A DNA stretch of 10,905 bases from contig JAOUGZ010000053.1 in assembly GCA_029865405.1 (NCBI GenBank), positions 1 to 10,905 of the forward strand, in the 5' to 3' direction. Numbering within the stretch: the first letter of the stretch is position 1; every line of letters starts with the position of its first letter. The notes beneath the pieces were generated by a model, which worked only from the letters and a program-made list of their open reading frames with translations, searched no databases and had not been told where the DNA came from. The position numbers and the translations under genes are program-made. This DNA comes from Betaproteobacteria bacterium. Its GTDB lineage: Bacteria > Pseudomonadota > Gammaproteobacteria > Burkholderiales > SG8-39. Positions 1 to 7,522 of the stretch are shown in pieces.

Positions 1-2
1 TG

Positions 3-398
3 GCGCGCGCCTTCGGTCCGCCGGTGGAAGGCGTGGCGCTGCTCTCGGAAGAAGGGTTCTCGCCGCGCTACGACCTCGACCGCTGGAGCGGCGTCATCAC
101 CAAGCCGGGCCACAAGCTCGAGGGCGAGAATATCAAGGACCGGGTGTGCTTCTTCCCCACCGCCAAGGGCGGCATCGCCGCGGGCTGGGCGTTTTACGAC
201 CTGCAATGGAAGAAAATCGCGCCCAAAGCGTTCATCTTCGGGGTGACCAACCCGGTGATGGTGCAAGGCGCGGTGTTCGCCGGCATCACCATCACCGAGG
301 GTTGGACGCCGCACCCGCGCGAGGTGCTGAAGACGGGCGACTGGGTGCGGGTGGATCCCCTGGGCAAGTGGATCGAGGTGCTGAGGAGCAAGCCATGA
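3..398 (+). CDS. Aconitase X swivel-domain protein (DUF126), 5' end outside window
   Basis: The frame is open from the window edge (reading ARAFGPPVEGVALLS) to TGA at 396-398, so the true start is probably upstream. The GTG at 24 lies inside what looks like conserved sequence. The pattern of an N-terminal VEGVALLSEEGFSPRYDLD, a central DRVCFFPTAKGGIAAGWA and a late NPVMVQGAVFAGITITEGW matches the DUF126/AcnX small-subunit family. In that family this beta-rich swivel domain pairs with a large AcnX subunit to form a dehydratase. Characterised members act on cis-3-hydroxy-L-proline or mevalonate 5-phosphate; the substrate here cannot be told. The large subunit would be expected just upstream, outside the window. 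The stop overlaps the next start by 4 nt (ATGA), so the two are probably translated together. Confidence 0.85.
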   Translation, partial: ARAFGPPVEGVALLSEEGFSPRYDLDRWSGVITKPGHKLEGENIKDRVCFFPTAKGGIAAGWAFYDLQWKKIAPKAFIFGVTNPVMVQGAVFAGITITEGWTPHPREVLKTGDWVRVDPLGKWIEVLRSKP

Positions 399-886
399 TG
401 CGCATGTCGGGCGGGCTTGCGGCGCTGCTCATTGCGGGCTGCGCCGCCATCGACGGGCACACGCTGGTGCCCGGGAAATCGAGTGCGGCCGAGGTCAGGA
501 CGCTCATGGGCCTGCCCGCCCTCGAGCTGAAGCACCCGGACGGCGGGACGCTGCAGTATTTCGAGCGTTACCGCGCCGGGCCCGCCGTCTACGTCGCGCG
601 CATCGGGCCGGATGGCGTGCTGCGCGCGCTCGACCAGCGGCTGACCTACGCGAACATCCACAGCGTGCGCGCCGGCATGCGCGCCGCTGAAGTGCGCGAG
701 CTGCTCGGGCCGCCGATCAGCGTCATGCGCCTGCCGCGCCAGCAGCGCGACGTCTGGGAGTACCCATGGCGCCACGCGGTCCGGGAGTTGCGCGTGCTGT
801 TCGTGCAGTTCTCGGATGACGGCGTCGTGCGCGAGGTCATCGAGCGGCACGACCACGAGCGCGATCCGGAAAACGACTGGGGCTAG
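395..886 (+). CDS. Small lipoprotein with two BamE/SmpA-like repeats
   Basis: The ATG at 395 overlaps the previous stop; a second ATG follows at 398. The 163-residue product begins with a short hydrophobic signal and a lipobox (LLIAG then Cys16), so it should be lipidated and exported. Two tandem segments resemble the BamE/OmlA fold. The first is near residues 28-80 (PGKSSAAEVRTLMGLPA, ending in GPDGVLRALDQRL). The second is near 91-152 (RAGMRAAEVRELLGPP, WEYPW, FVQFSDDGVVREVIER). The G(M/K)xxxEVRxLxGxP turn and the W-x-Y strand are typical of the family. True BamE carries one such domain and belongs to the BAM complex; this doubled form is probably a relative of unknown role in the envelope. 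Lipoprotein status is well supported, function is not. Confidence 0.8.
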   Translation: MMRMSGGLAALLIAGCAAIDGHTLVPGKSSAAEVRTLMGLPALELKHPDGGTLQYFERYRAGPAVYVARIGPDGVLRALDQRLTYANIHSVRAGMRAAEVRELLGPPISVMRLPRQQRDVWEYPWRHAVRELRVLFVQFSDDGVVREVIERHDHERDPENDWG

Positions 887-889
887 GGG

Positions 890-908
890 CGCTCGCGTGC
901 GGCGAGCG
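890..908. terminator. Hairpin between convergent genes
   Basis: A 7-bp perfect stem (CGCTCGC / GCGAGCG) with a 5-nt loop fills most of the 30-nt gap between the lipoprotein stop and the tatD stop. There is no T-tract on either side, so it is at best a weak bidirectional terminator or an RNA 3'-end stabiliser. Confidence 0.4.
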
Positions 909-916
909 GGCGAAGT

Positions 917-1693
917 TCATGCGAGGCCGAAGAACGCCCTCGCGTTGCGCGTCGTCGCTTCGGCGAGCGCCTCCGGTGCCTCGCCGCGGGCGCGCGCCAC
1001 GGCGCGCAGGATGTGGGGCAGGTGCGCCGGCTCGTTGCGCCGCGCCCTGGGCTGGGGATGCAGATCGCGCGGCGTCAGGTAGGGCGAATCGGTCTCGAGC
1101 AGCAGCCGGTCCTGCGGAATCTCCTTCGCCAGCGCGAGCAGGTGGCGCCCCCGGCGCTCGTCGCAGATCCAGCCCGTGATGCCGATATGCAGGCCGAGGT
1201 CGAGATAGGCGCGCAGCTCGGCCGCCTCGCCGGTGAAGCAATGCGCCACGGCCCTGCCCACGCGCAGGTTCCTCAGGATCTCGGCGAAGCGCGGGTGCGC
1301 ATCGCGCGAGTGCAGGAAGAGCGGCTTGCCGAGCTCGGCGGCGAGCTCGAGCTGCGCCACGAACCATTTCTCCTGGCTGGGGTGCGGCGAATAGTTGCGG
1401 TTGAAATCGAGGCCGCATTCGCCGATGGCGACGATCTTCGGGTGCGCGGCGATCTCGCGCAGCGCCGGGATGGTGGCGTCGTCGCACTCGCGTGCGTGGT
1501 GAGGATGCACGCCGGCCGTGGCGTACAGGCCGTGCGCGTCGGCAAGCGCCGCGGCGCGGCGGCTCTCCCCGACCGACGTGCCCGTGACCACGATCTGCGC
1601 GACGCCGTGCGCACGCGCGCGGGTGAGCACCGCATCGAGATCGTCGTGAAACGACGCGTGCGTGAGATTGGCCCCGATGTCGACGAGCTGCAT
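917..1693 (-). CDS. tatD: TatD-family 3'-5' exonuclease / metal-dependent hydrolase
   Basis: This 258-residue TIM-barrel protein aligns by eye with E. coli TatD along its full length. The start reads MQLVDIGANLTHASF, as in TatD proper, instead of the HxH of the YcfH/YjjV branch. Metal-ligand and active-site segments are intact: GVHPHH (61-66), GECGLDFNRN (91-100, Glu92), LHSRDAH (127-133), AHCFTGE (150-156) and LETDSPYL (199-206). The late RRNEPAHLPHIL motif is also present. E. coli TatD is a Mg-dependent 3'-5' exonuclease active on single-stranded DNA and RNA and linked to repair of oxidised DNA; despite its name it is not needed for Tat export. The start lies 4 nt after the mutS stop, so mutS-tatD is probably one transcript, a fitting repair pairing. 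No tatABC genes are nearby. Confidence 0.93.
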   Translation of the reverse strand: MQLVDIGANLTHASFHDDLDAVLTRARAHGVAQIVVTGTSVGESRRAAALADAHGLYATAGVHPHHARECDDATIPALREIAAHPKIVAIGECGLDFNRNYSPHPSQEKWFVAQLELAAELGKPLFLHSRDAHPRFAEILRNLRVGRAVAHCFTGEAAELRAYLDLGLHIGITGWICDERRGRHLLALAKEIPQDRLLLETDSPYLTPRDLHPQPRARRNEPAHLPHILRAVARARGEAPEALAEATTRNARAFFGLA

Positions 1694-1697
1694 GGGT

Positions 1698-4223
1698 TCA
1701 GAGCCGCTTCAGGCGGTAGAGCAGCGCCAGCGCTTCGCGCGGCGAGAGCGCGTCCGGATCGACCTGCGACAGCGCGTCGCGCAGCGCATCGGCTTGCGGC
1801 TCGGGCTCCTCGGCGGCGGGCCGCGCGAACAGATCCGCCTGGGCGCCGCCGGCGCGGCTCGCCTCTTCCAGCTGCTGCAGGATGCGCCGGGCTCGCTGGA
1901 TCACCGCCTTCGGCACGCCGGCGAGCTGCGCCACCTGCAGGCCGTAACTCTGCGAGGCCGGGCCTTCCTCCACCGCGTGCAGGAAGACAATGCTGTCCTT
2001 GTGCTCCACGGCGTCGAGGTGCACGTTGGCCGCTTCCTTGTACTCGAGCGCGATGCGCGTCATCTCGAAGTAGTGGGTGGCGAAGAGCGTAAGCGCCTTG
2101 TTCCTCTCGAGTAGCTGCCGCGCGATCGCCCAGGCGAGCGCCAGGCCGTCAAAGGTCGAAGTGCCGCGGCCGACCTCGTCCATCAGCACCAGGCTCTGGG
2201 CGGTGGCGTTGTGCAGGATGTTGGCGCTCTCGGTCATCTCCACCATGAAGGTCGAACGCCCGCCGGCGAGGTCGTCGGCGGCGCCGATGCGGGTGAAGAT
2301 CTGGTCGATCGGGCCGAGGCGCGCGGCCTTCGCGGGCACGAAGGATCCGGCGTGCGCGAGCAGCACGATGAGCGCCACCTGGCGCATGTAGGTGGACTTG
2401 CCGCCCATGTTCGGCCCGGTGATGAGCAGCAGCTGGCGCGACGGCGCGAGGCGCGCGTCGTTGGCGATGAAGCGCTCGACCTGGCCTTCCACCACCGGGT
2501 GGCGCCCGGCCTCGATGTCGACGCGCACGTCGTCCACGAATTGCGGCCGGCAGTAGCCGCGTTCCTGCGCCACCGTGGCAAAGGCGGCGAGCACGTCGAG
2601 CTGCGAGAGTGCGCGCGCAATGCGCTGCAGCTCGGGAAGGTACGCGCCCAGCTTTTCGAGCAGTTCATCGTAGAGCGATTTCTCCAGCGCCAGCGCGCGA
2701 TCGCGCGCCGAGAGCGCCTTGTCCTCGAACGCCTTCAGCTCGGGCGTGATGTAGCGCTCGGCGTTCTTCAGGGTCTGCCGGCGGCGGTACTCGGCGGGGA
2801 TCTTCTCGGCGTGCGAGTGCGTCACCTCGATGTAGTAGCCGTGCACGTGGTTGTAGGCCACGCGCAGGTTGGGGATGCCGGTGCGCGTGCGCTCGCGCGC
2901 TTCCAGCTCCACCAGGAACTGGCCGGCGCCGGACTGCAGTCGGCGCAGCTCGTCGAGTTCGGCGCTGTAGCCCTCGGCGATCACGCCGCCGTCACGCACT
3001 TGTGCCGCGGGCTCCGGTGCGACCGCGCGGCGCAGGAGATCGAGGCAAGCCTGCGGCGTCTCCAGATCGGCCATCAGCAGCTGCAGAAGCGCGCTTTCGC
3101 CGGGTACCGCCTGCCGCAGCCCGGGCAGCAGCCCGACGCTGTCCCGCAATCCCGAAAGGTCCCGCGGCCGCGCGTTCTTCAGTGCAATGCGCGCGGTGAT
3201 GCGCTCGACGTCGGCGCAGCGGCGCAGCGTCGAGTGGATCGGCTCCGTGCTGCCGTGGAGCCGCTCCACTGCCGCATGCCGCTCCGCGACTGCCGCGCGA
3301 TCGCGCAGCGGGTGGTGCAGCCAGTGGCGCAGCCGGCGGCTGCCCATGCCGCTCGCGCAGCGGTCCAGAAGCGAAAGCAGCGTCGGCGCAGGCTCGCCGC
3401 GCAGCGTCTCGGTAATCTCGAGGTTACGCCGCGTCGCGGCGTCCATGCGCAGGTATTCCGCGGTGCGCTCCGCCGACACTGCGTTGACGTGCGCCAGCGC
3501 CTGTCCCTGGGTCTTCTTCGCGTAGTCGAGCAGCGCGCCGCAGGCGCCGATGGCGAGGCCGAGGTCGTCCACGCCATAGCCCGTGAGGCTCGCCGCGCCG
3601 AGCTGCTCGAGCAGACGCTTCTTGCCGGAATCGACGTCGAACTGCCAGGCGGGCAGGCGCGTGATGAAGTAGCCCTCCGGCTCGGTGCCTTCCGCGGCGA
3701 GGATCTCCGCCGGGCCGATGCGGCGCAATTCGTTGGCCAGCGCCTGCGGCGCCACCTCCGCCACGCGCAGCGTGCCGCTGGCGAGCGACAGCCAGGCGAG
3801 GCCCACGGTGGCCTTGTCCGCCGTCAGCGCGAGCAGAATGTTGTCGGCCTTGTCGTCCAGCAGTTCCGAATCGGTGAGCGTGCCGGGGGTGACGATGCGC
3901 GTCACTTGACGCTCGACCGGGCCTTTGGCCGTGGCGACGTCGCCGACCTGCTCGCAGATCGCTGCCGACTCCCCGAGCCTCACCAGCTTGGCCAGGTACT
4001 GCTCGACCGAATGCGCCGGCACGCCGGCCATCGTCACCGGCGCGCCCGCCGACTGGCCGCGCGCGGTGAGCGTCAGGTCCAGGAGGCGCGAGGCGCGCTC
4101 GGCGTCGTCGTAAAACAGCTCGTAGAAGTCGCCCATCCGGTAGAACAGGAGAATGTCGGGATGCGCCGCCTTGATGCGCAGGTACTGCTGCATCATGGGC
4201 GTGTGGACGTCCGGGCTGTTCAT
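1698..4223 (-). CDS. mutS: DNA mismatch repair ATPase MutS
   Basis: The product (841 residues; E. coli MutS is 853) recognises mismatches and small loops in newly copied DNA and recruits MutL. The N-terminal mismatch-binding domain has [20 protein letters not shown] and the Phe-X-Glu motif in GDFYELF (Phe33, Glu35), which wedges into the mispair. The connector, lever and clamp regions follow. The C-terminal ABC-type ATPase has Walker [10 protein letters not shown] (603-611) and Walker B/signature [13 protein letters not shown] (Asp682, Glu683). [11 protein letters not shown] and [13 protein letters not shown] follow. The final stretch, [20 protein letters not shown], is the usual tetramerisation tail. 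All key residues are present, so the gene looks functional. The ATG at 4223 has no clear Shine-Dalgarno sequence, and it overlaps by 4 nt (ATGA) the end of a remnant reading frame on the same strand. Confidence 0.97.
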   Translation of the reverse strand: MNSPDVHTPMMQQYLRIKAAHPDILLFYRMGDFYELFYDDAERASRLLDLTLTARGQSAGAPVTMAGVPAHSVEQYLAKLVRLGESAAICEQVGDVATAKGPVERQVTRIVTPGTLTDSELLDDKADNILLALTADKATVGLAWLSLASGTLRVAEVAPQALANELRRIGPAEILAAEGTEPEGYFITRLPAWQFDVDSGKKRLLEQLGAASLTGYGVDDLGLAIGACGALLDYAKKTQGQALAHVNAVSAERTAEYLRMDAATRRNLEITETLRGEPAPTLLSLLDRCASGMGSRRLRHWLHHPLRDRAAVAERHAAVERLHGSTEPIHSTLRRCADVERITARIALKNARPRDLSGLRDSVGLLPGLRQAVPGESALLQLLMADLETPQACLDLLRRAVAPEPAAQVRDGGVIAEGYSAELDELRRLQSGAGQFLVELEARERTRTGIPNLRVAYNHVHGYYIEVTHSHAEKIPAEYRRRQTLKNAERYITPELKAFEDKALSARDRALALEKSLYDELLEKLGAYLPELQRIARALSQLDVLAAFATVAQERGYCRPQFVDDVRVDIEAGRHPVVEGQVERFIANDARLAPSRQLLLITGPNMGGKSTYMRQVALIVLLAHAGSFVPAKAARLGPIDQIFTRIGAADDLAGGRSTFMVEMTESANILHNATAQSLVLMDEVGRGTSTFDGLALAWAIARQLLERNKALTLFATHYFEMTRIALEYKEAANVHLDAVEHKDSIVFLHAVEEGPASQSYGLQVAQLAGVPKAVIQRARRILQQLEEASRAGGAQADLFARPAAEEPEPQADALRDALSQVDPDALSPREALALLYRLKRL

Positions 4224-4384
4224 TTAAGTACTTGGGTGGGAGCGCCTATTGGGCGCCTAATATTGACTGGTCCATCGTGGGCCGTCCACCAACGGGACGT
4301 CCCGTGCATCAATTCGTGGAGCGCCGTCGCGCAGTAGCTCCCGCCCTCGGCGAAGAGCTCCGGCTCGGGGAGCTGGATGCGGTT
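4220..4384 (-). pseudogene. Remnant of ArdC/zincin-like metallopeptidase domain
   Basis: The minus frame reads NRIQLPEPELFAEGG, then SYCATALHELMHGTSRW. This is the signature of the C-terminal zincin-like domain of ArdC-type antirestriction and plasmid replication proteins, whose family pattern is roughly DRIxxPPRExFxxxxxYYATxLHELxHWTGH. The HExxH zinc motif (HELMH, 4304-4318) survives. The rest of the domain after it is lost and replaced by an unrelated tail ending ...[12 protein letters not shown]. The same frame stays open upstream to 4516, but that part is antisense to another remnant frame and shows no family similarity. The frame's TGA overlaps the mutS ATG. I read it as a scar of a past mobile element; it is too short to be functional. 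Family assignment is from pattern memory. Confidence 0.5.
4292..4305. promoter_or_regulatory. Perfect 14-bp palindrome upstream of mutS
   Basis: ACGGGACGTCCCGT reads the same on both strands. It lies about 70 bp before the mutS start, next to the HExxH remnant. It could be an operator or a leftover of the decayed element. No regulator can be named. Confidence 0.3.
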
Positions 4385-4432
4385 TTCCTCGGGACTTCTC
4401 GGCGTCGTTCCGGTGAGGGGAGCCGGTGGTAA

Positions 4433-4543
4433 TCTAGCCCGCACTCCGTGAGCCCGTCGAAGCCCCAGCTCTATAAGGTCCGCCACATCCGCGTGGTCCA
4501 GGGCGTGGGCCCACACGACTTCGTCCGCGAGGCGCAGGCGTGA
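4433..4543 (+). pseudogene. C-terminal fragment of an unidentified gene
   Basis: A plus-strand frame opens directly after a TAA at 4430-4432 and runs to TGA at 4541-4543. It reads ...SKPQLYKVRHIRVVQGVGP then HDFVREAQA. It has no start codon with a plausible ribosome site, and its stop overlaps the dehydrogenase start in a GTGA arrangement typical of coupled operon genes. This suggests it is the tail of a gene that once preceded the dehydrogenase and lost its 5' part when the upstream DNA was replaced. I do not recognise the family. The frame is short enough to be chance. Confidence 0.3.
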
Positions 4544-5321
4544 GCAAATCCGGCGGCCTTGCCCTCGTGACCGGCGCAGGCTCGGGCCTGGGCCGCGCGA
4601 TCGCGGTGAAGCTCGCGGCCGATGGCTTCTCGGTCGCGGCGGTCGACATCGACGAGTCCTCGGCGACTGAGACTACGCGCCGGATCGGCGGCAAGGCCGC
4701 CGCGTTCCAAGCCGACGTCGGTCGCGCCGCGGACGTCGACCGCGCGGTGTCCGGGGCGATCGCCGCGCTGGGGCCGCTCGAAGTCATGGTCAACAACGCC
4801 GGCATTCTCGACGGCTACTTCGACGTGGACGAGATGGACGAGTCGCTGTGGCGCAAGGTGATCGACATCGACCTCACCGGCGTCTTCCTCAGCTGCAAGC
4901 GCGCGTTGAAGGAAATGCTTCCGCGCGGGCGCGGGCGCATCGTCAACATGGCCTCGGTCGCGGGCCTGAACGGCACCGGCGGGGGCGCGGCCTACATCGC
5001 CGCCAAGCACGGCGTGTCGGGCTCACGCGCCAGATGGCGGTGCAGTACGCCGCGCGCGGCATCCGCGTGAACTGCGTCTGCCCGGGCGCGATCCCCACGG
5101 AGCTGCGGGCGCATTCCCAGGCGATTCTCGGGCCGGGCGTGCCCGACATGAGCGGGCGCGGCGTCGCGGTGAACGCGGACCAGGTGCGGGCGCTCGTCCC
5201 CGTCGGGGTGCGCGGCACGCCCGAGAACGTCGCCGACGCGGTGGGCTTCCTGGCGTCGGACGCCGCGGACTACATCAACGGCCACGCGCTCGTAGTCGAC
5301 GGCGGCTGGCGGGCGAAGTAG
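4540..5321 (+). pseudogene. SDR-family NAD(P)-dependent oxidoreductase with a one-base frameshift
   Basis: Two overlapping frames together give a complete 260-residue classical short-chain dehydrogenase. The GTG start at 4540 has GAGG seven bases upstream. Residues visible are the Rossmann TGAGSGLG (11-18), NNAG (85-88), catalytic Ser139, Tyr152 and Lys156, then after the shift RVNCVCPGAIPTE and the C-terminal YINGHALVVDGGW. The frame breaks after codon 161. Inserting one C after base 5022 (GGC|CTC) restores ...KHGVSGLTRQMAVQYA, the normal sequence at this point. Everything else is well preserved, so this is either a very recent mutation or a sequencing error. Asp111 stands where the fourth member of the catalytic tetrad is usually Asn (DIDLTG instead of xxNLTG). 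The substrate is unknown; relatives reduce or oxidise hydroxyacyl or alcohol groups. Confidence 0.88.
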
Positions 5322-5362
5322 CCCGCGCGACCGCGCTGCGGACCTGCGCCGGCGCTCGTCAG

Positions 5363-5517
5363 GCAAAAGATAGGAACTTCCTTCCGCGTTGTGTTGTGCA
5401 ACACGCTCGGGTGGGGACGGCGGGTGGCCCGCTTCGGGACTCGCGGGCCTTAGGCTCGAGCCGCGCGCAGTGCAAGGTGCACGGATCACCGGGGGGTAAC
5501 CGGCGTTATGGCAAATA
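5363..5517 (+). repeat. Dispersed non-coding repeat, copy A (about 155 bp)
   Basis: This is the first of three same-orientation copies. It contains the invariant core GAACTTCCTTCCGCGT (5374-5389) and a dyad GTGTTG-TG-CAACAC. A G-rich stretch and the palindrome GGCTCGAGCC (5453-5462) follow. The tail (CGGCGTT.TGG..AATA) is shared only with copy B. It starts about 40 bp after the dehydrogenase stop. It does not code: the minus frame that stays open in copies B and C is broken here by TAA. Confidence 0.85.
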
Positions 5518-5734
5518 TGGGAGTGGCGGGGTACGAAGCGAGGGGCCGTTGTTGGCAGGGGGTACCCTTGCGCGTAGTTAGGGCGTTAGCGCAACAGCAT
5601 GGTTAGGGCTGCCAGCCGCAGCCATCGGCTGCGCCTTCGGCGCCCGCGCCGGTAGCCGCCCCGAGGAAACGACGGCTAGGACAGCCCCGGAGTTAGCGTC
5701 GATTCCCGTGGGGTCGCCACTGCCGCTAGATTAC
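5518..5734. other. Gene-free spacer with small stem-loops
   Basis: I see no gene in this stretch. It holds two adjoining stem-loops, CGCAGCC-ATC-GGCTGCG (5617-5633) and GCGCC-TTC-GGCGC (5631-5643). They share three bases, so only one could form at a time. Neither has a T-tract. Confidence 0.5.
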
Positions 5735-5771
5735 CGGCGGCGCGCTACTGCATCTGCTCAGCGCGCCGCCG
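5735..5771. terminator. Strong 12-bp stem-loop downstream of the secreted-protein gene
   Basis: CGGCGGCGCGCT pairs perfectly with AGCGCGCCGCCG across a 13-nt loop. It begins 28 bp after the stop of the minus-strand gene, so it is well placed to end that transcript. Because the stem is symmetric, it could also block transcription coming from the dehydrogenase side. No T-tract follows on the minus strand (GTAATCTAG), so classic intrinsic termination is uncertain. Confidence 0.5.
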
Positions 5772-5798
5772 ATCGCTGCTCCGCCCGGTCGCGTGCGG

Positions 5799-6329
5799 CT
5801 ATGAACACGAGTGCAAGTCATACGCACGTTCGGCGCCCTCGGAAGCCTGCCCCGTGTTCGGGTCGAAGAACCGGTCGCGCGCTCTGACGCTTCTGCTGAC
5901 TTCGAACAGCTTGGGGTTCCCCGGCTTGGAATACTCGACGACCGCGGTCATGCTGAATCCGCGGCTGTTGCCGTCGATGCCATCGCCCAGATCTGGGATC
6001 GGATTGTTGCCCCAGAAGTGGTTGGTACGAAGATAGTAGTTCGCGTGCGGTGGGACGACTGTAATGTTCACTCCTCCGGGCAGGTCCGTGTTGATGGGGT
6101 GCGCGTTGGCCACCGAGTCATGGACGACGCGGCCGTGGAAATCGTAGATCGTGATTCTTTCGATGGTAGCCGCATTCACCGGATCGCCGTTTCTGAAACT
6201 GATGGCGGAAGCCCTCATTTCCGTCCCGCCCACGCGCACGTGGTGGGAAATGCCGCATCGCGCCGTGTCTGCGCCCGCCCAGGTGGGAAACGCGAGAAAC
6301 GCAAGCGCCAACATGCCAGTCTTTTGCAT
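5799..6329 (-). CDS. Small secreted protein of unknown function
   Basis: The 176-residue product starts with a clear Sec signal peptide (MQKTGMLALAFLAFPTWAGA, likely cleaved after Ala20), so it should be periplasmic or secreted. An AGGAG sits 8 nt before the ATG. The mature part has only two cysteines, Cys25 near the start and Cys175 at the end (DLHSCS), which may form one disulfide closing the domain. The sequence looks beta-rich: ERITIYDFHGRVVHD, GVNITVVPPHANYYLRTN, GFSMTAVVEY. That resembles small extracytoplasmic beta-sandwich proteins, but I do not recognise a family. The gene stands alone, between repeat copies A and B, with a strong hairpin behind it. It is probably transcribed from its own promoter, divergent from the hydrolase. 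Confidence 0.8.
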   Translation of the reverse strand: MQKTGMLALAFLAFPTWAGADTARCGISHHVRVGGTEMRASAISFRNGDPVNAATIERITIYDFHGRVVHDSVANAHPINTDLPGGVNITVVPPHANYYLRTNHFWGNNPIPDLGDGIDGNSRGFSMTAVVEYSKPGNPKLFEVSRSVRARDRFFDPNTGQASEGAERAYDLHSCS

Positions 6330-6513
6330 GGCGAGGTCTCCTGTCCGCTCTTGTCCGAGAATGTCCCCGTCGCAGCGCTCCCAGTCCGAGCGGTGAGCAC
6401 ACCGGGTCCGCGCTCGGGGTACCGCTCATGCTACGCCCAAGGAATCCAGGGTCAATCCCATCAACTGGTGATGCTCGGATCGCGCGGCGCCTCAATCCCG
6501 CCTGGACTGCAGT

Positions 6514-6669
6514 GCCGAAAGATACGAACTTCCTTCCGCGTCGCGCAGTGCAACACGCGCGGGCGGGGGCGGCGGGGGGCGCGATTCGGGGATCGAGGGC
6601 TGAACGCTCGAGCGGCGCGCAGGCAAGGCGCACCCTGCATCGGCGGGACGATCGGCGTTGTGGTCAATA
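6514..6669 (+). repeat. Dispersed non-coding repeat, copy B (about 155 bp)
   Basis: This copy has the core at 6526-6541 and the palindrome CGCTCGAGCG at 6605-6614. It aligns with copy A from end to end with few gaps. It lies in the divergent intergenic region and stops 37 bp before the hydrolase ATG, so it may form part of that gene's leader. A possible stem (CGCGC, bulged A, GTG, loop CAA, CACGCGCG) occurs at 6542-6562. Confidence 0.85.
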
Positions 6670-6706
6670 AACGAGGGTAGACTCCTCTGCAGTCCTGGAG
6701 TGCGCC

Positions 6707-7513
6707 ATGGCCGACCCGGATAGCATCTCTGTAGTTCACGGCAACGTGGAAATGCGCGCTTTCGCGCTTGGCGCGGGACCGCCGGTTCTGCTGGTGCACG
6801 GATTCGGCCAGTCCCATCGGACCTGGCTGGCGAATCTCGAGTCGCTGGCGAGCCGCTTTCGCGTGCTCGCGGTCGATCTGCCCGGATGCGGCGCGTCCAC
6901 CAAGGTCGCGCTCCCGCGGCTGGAGGATTACGGGGACTTCCTGGTGCGCCTGCTGGACGGCCAGGGATTCGGGTGGGCGCACGTCGTCGGGCATTCCTTC
7001 GGCGGCTTGATGGCGCTGCGCCTTGCGCTGGACCACCCCGCGCGAGTGCGCTCCCTGACCGTGCTCGGCACCTCGGGGATGGGGCCCACGGTCACGGATT
7101 TCCGCTCGAAGATGGCCCGCGCCCGCACGCGCGAAGAGATCAAGACCGTAATCTCCAGGGCGTTCCACGACCCCGCCCGGATCAACGACCTGATCGACGC
7201 GATGGTCGAAGGTCAGCTCGCCTACCGCGCGCAGCCGGGAGTCATGGAGTTGCTGGCGGAGTTGAACGACAGAGGCGCTGCCTGGATCGCTTCCGTGCAG
7301 TCCCGCCTGGAAGAGATCAAGGTACCCATGCTGGTACTCTGGGGGAGCGAGGACCGGGCTACCTCTCCGGACCATGCCGATCGCGTGCGCGGTCTTCCCA
7401 ATGTCGAGGTACACCTGTTCGAGGGCGCCGGCCACGCGGCGCAGTTCGAGGCCGCCGCGGCGTTCAACGGGAAGCTGATGAAGTTTCTGGACGCCCAGGC
7501 GTCTGCGAGTTGA
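6707..7513 (+). CDS. Alpha/beta-fold hydrolase
   Basis: The 268-residue product is a single-domain alpha/beta hydrolase with all catalytic elements. These are the oxyanion motif HGFG (31-34), the nucleophile elbow GHSFGG (Ser97), the acid in WGSEDRATS (Asp216) and the histidine in GAGHAAQFE (His243). The cap region near 130-195 (DFRSKMARARTREEIKTVIS...) is helical. The arrangement is that of MhpC/BphD-like C-C hydrolases and related esterases, but the substrate cannot be read from the sequence. There is no signal peptide, so it should be cytoplasmic. GGAG lies 6 nt before the ATG. The gene is monocistronic, with copy B just upstream and copy C starting 9 bp after its stop. Confidence 0.92.
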   Translation: MADPDSISVVHGNVEMRAFALGAGPPVLLVHGFGQSHRTWLANLESLASRFRVLAVDLPGCGASTKVALPRLEDYGDFLVRLLDGQGFGWAHVVGHSFGGLMALRLALDHPARVRSLTVLGTSGMGPTVTDFRSKMARARTREEIKTVISRAFHDPARINDLIDAMVEGQLAYRAQPGVMELLAELNDRGAAWIASVQSRLEEIKVPMLVLWGSEDRATSPDHADRVRGLPNVEVHLFEGAGHAAQFEAAAAFNGKLMKFLDAQASAS

Positions 7514-7522
7514 ACAAGGCCT

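Noticed and set aside
146..394. Upstream in-frame extension of the BamE-like lipoprotein
   Set aside because: It overlaps the AcnX gene in another frame and would hide the lipobox; the ATGA overlap at 395 is the natural start.
1013..2092. A 359-codon plus-strand frame across tatD and the mutS 3' end
   Set aside because: It spans two well-identified minus-strand genes and degenerates into Arg/Ala/Pro runs.
2211..4337. A 708-codon open frame on the plus strand opposite mutS
   Set aside because: It is antisense to a fully conserved mutS, is rich in Arg/Ala/His/Gln as GC-rich shadow frames are, and has no recognisable motif.
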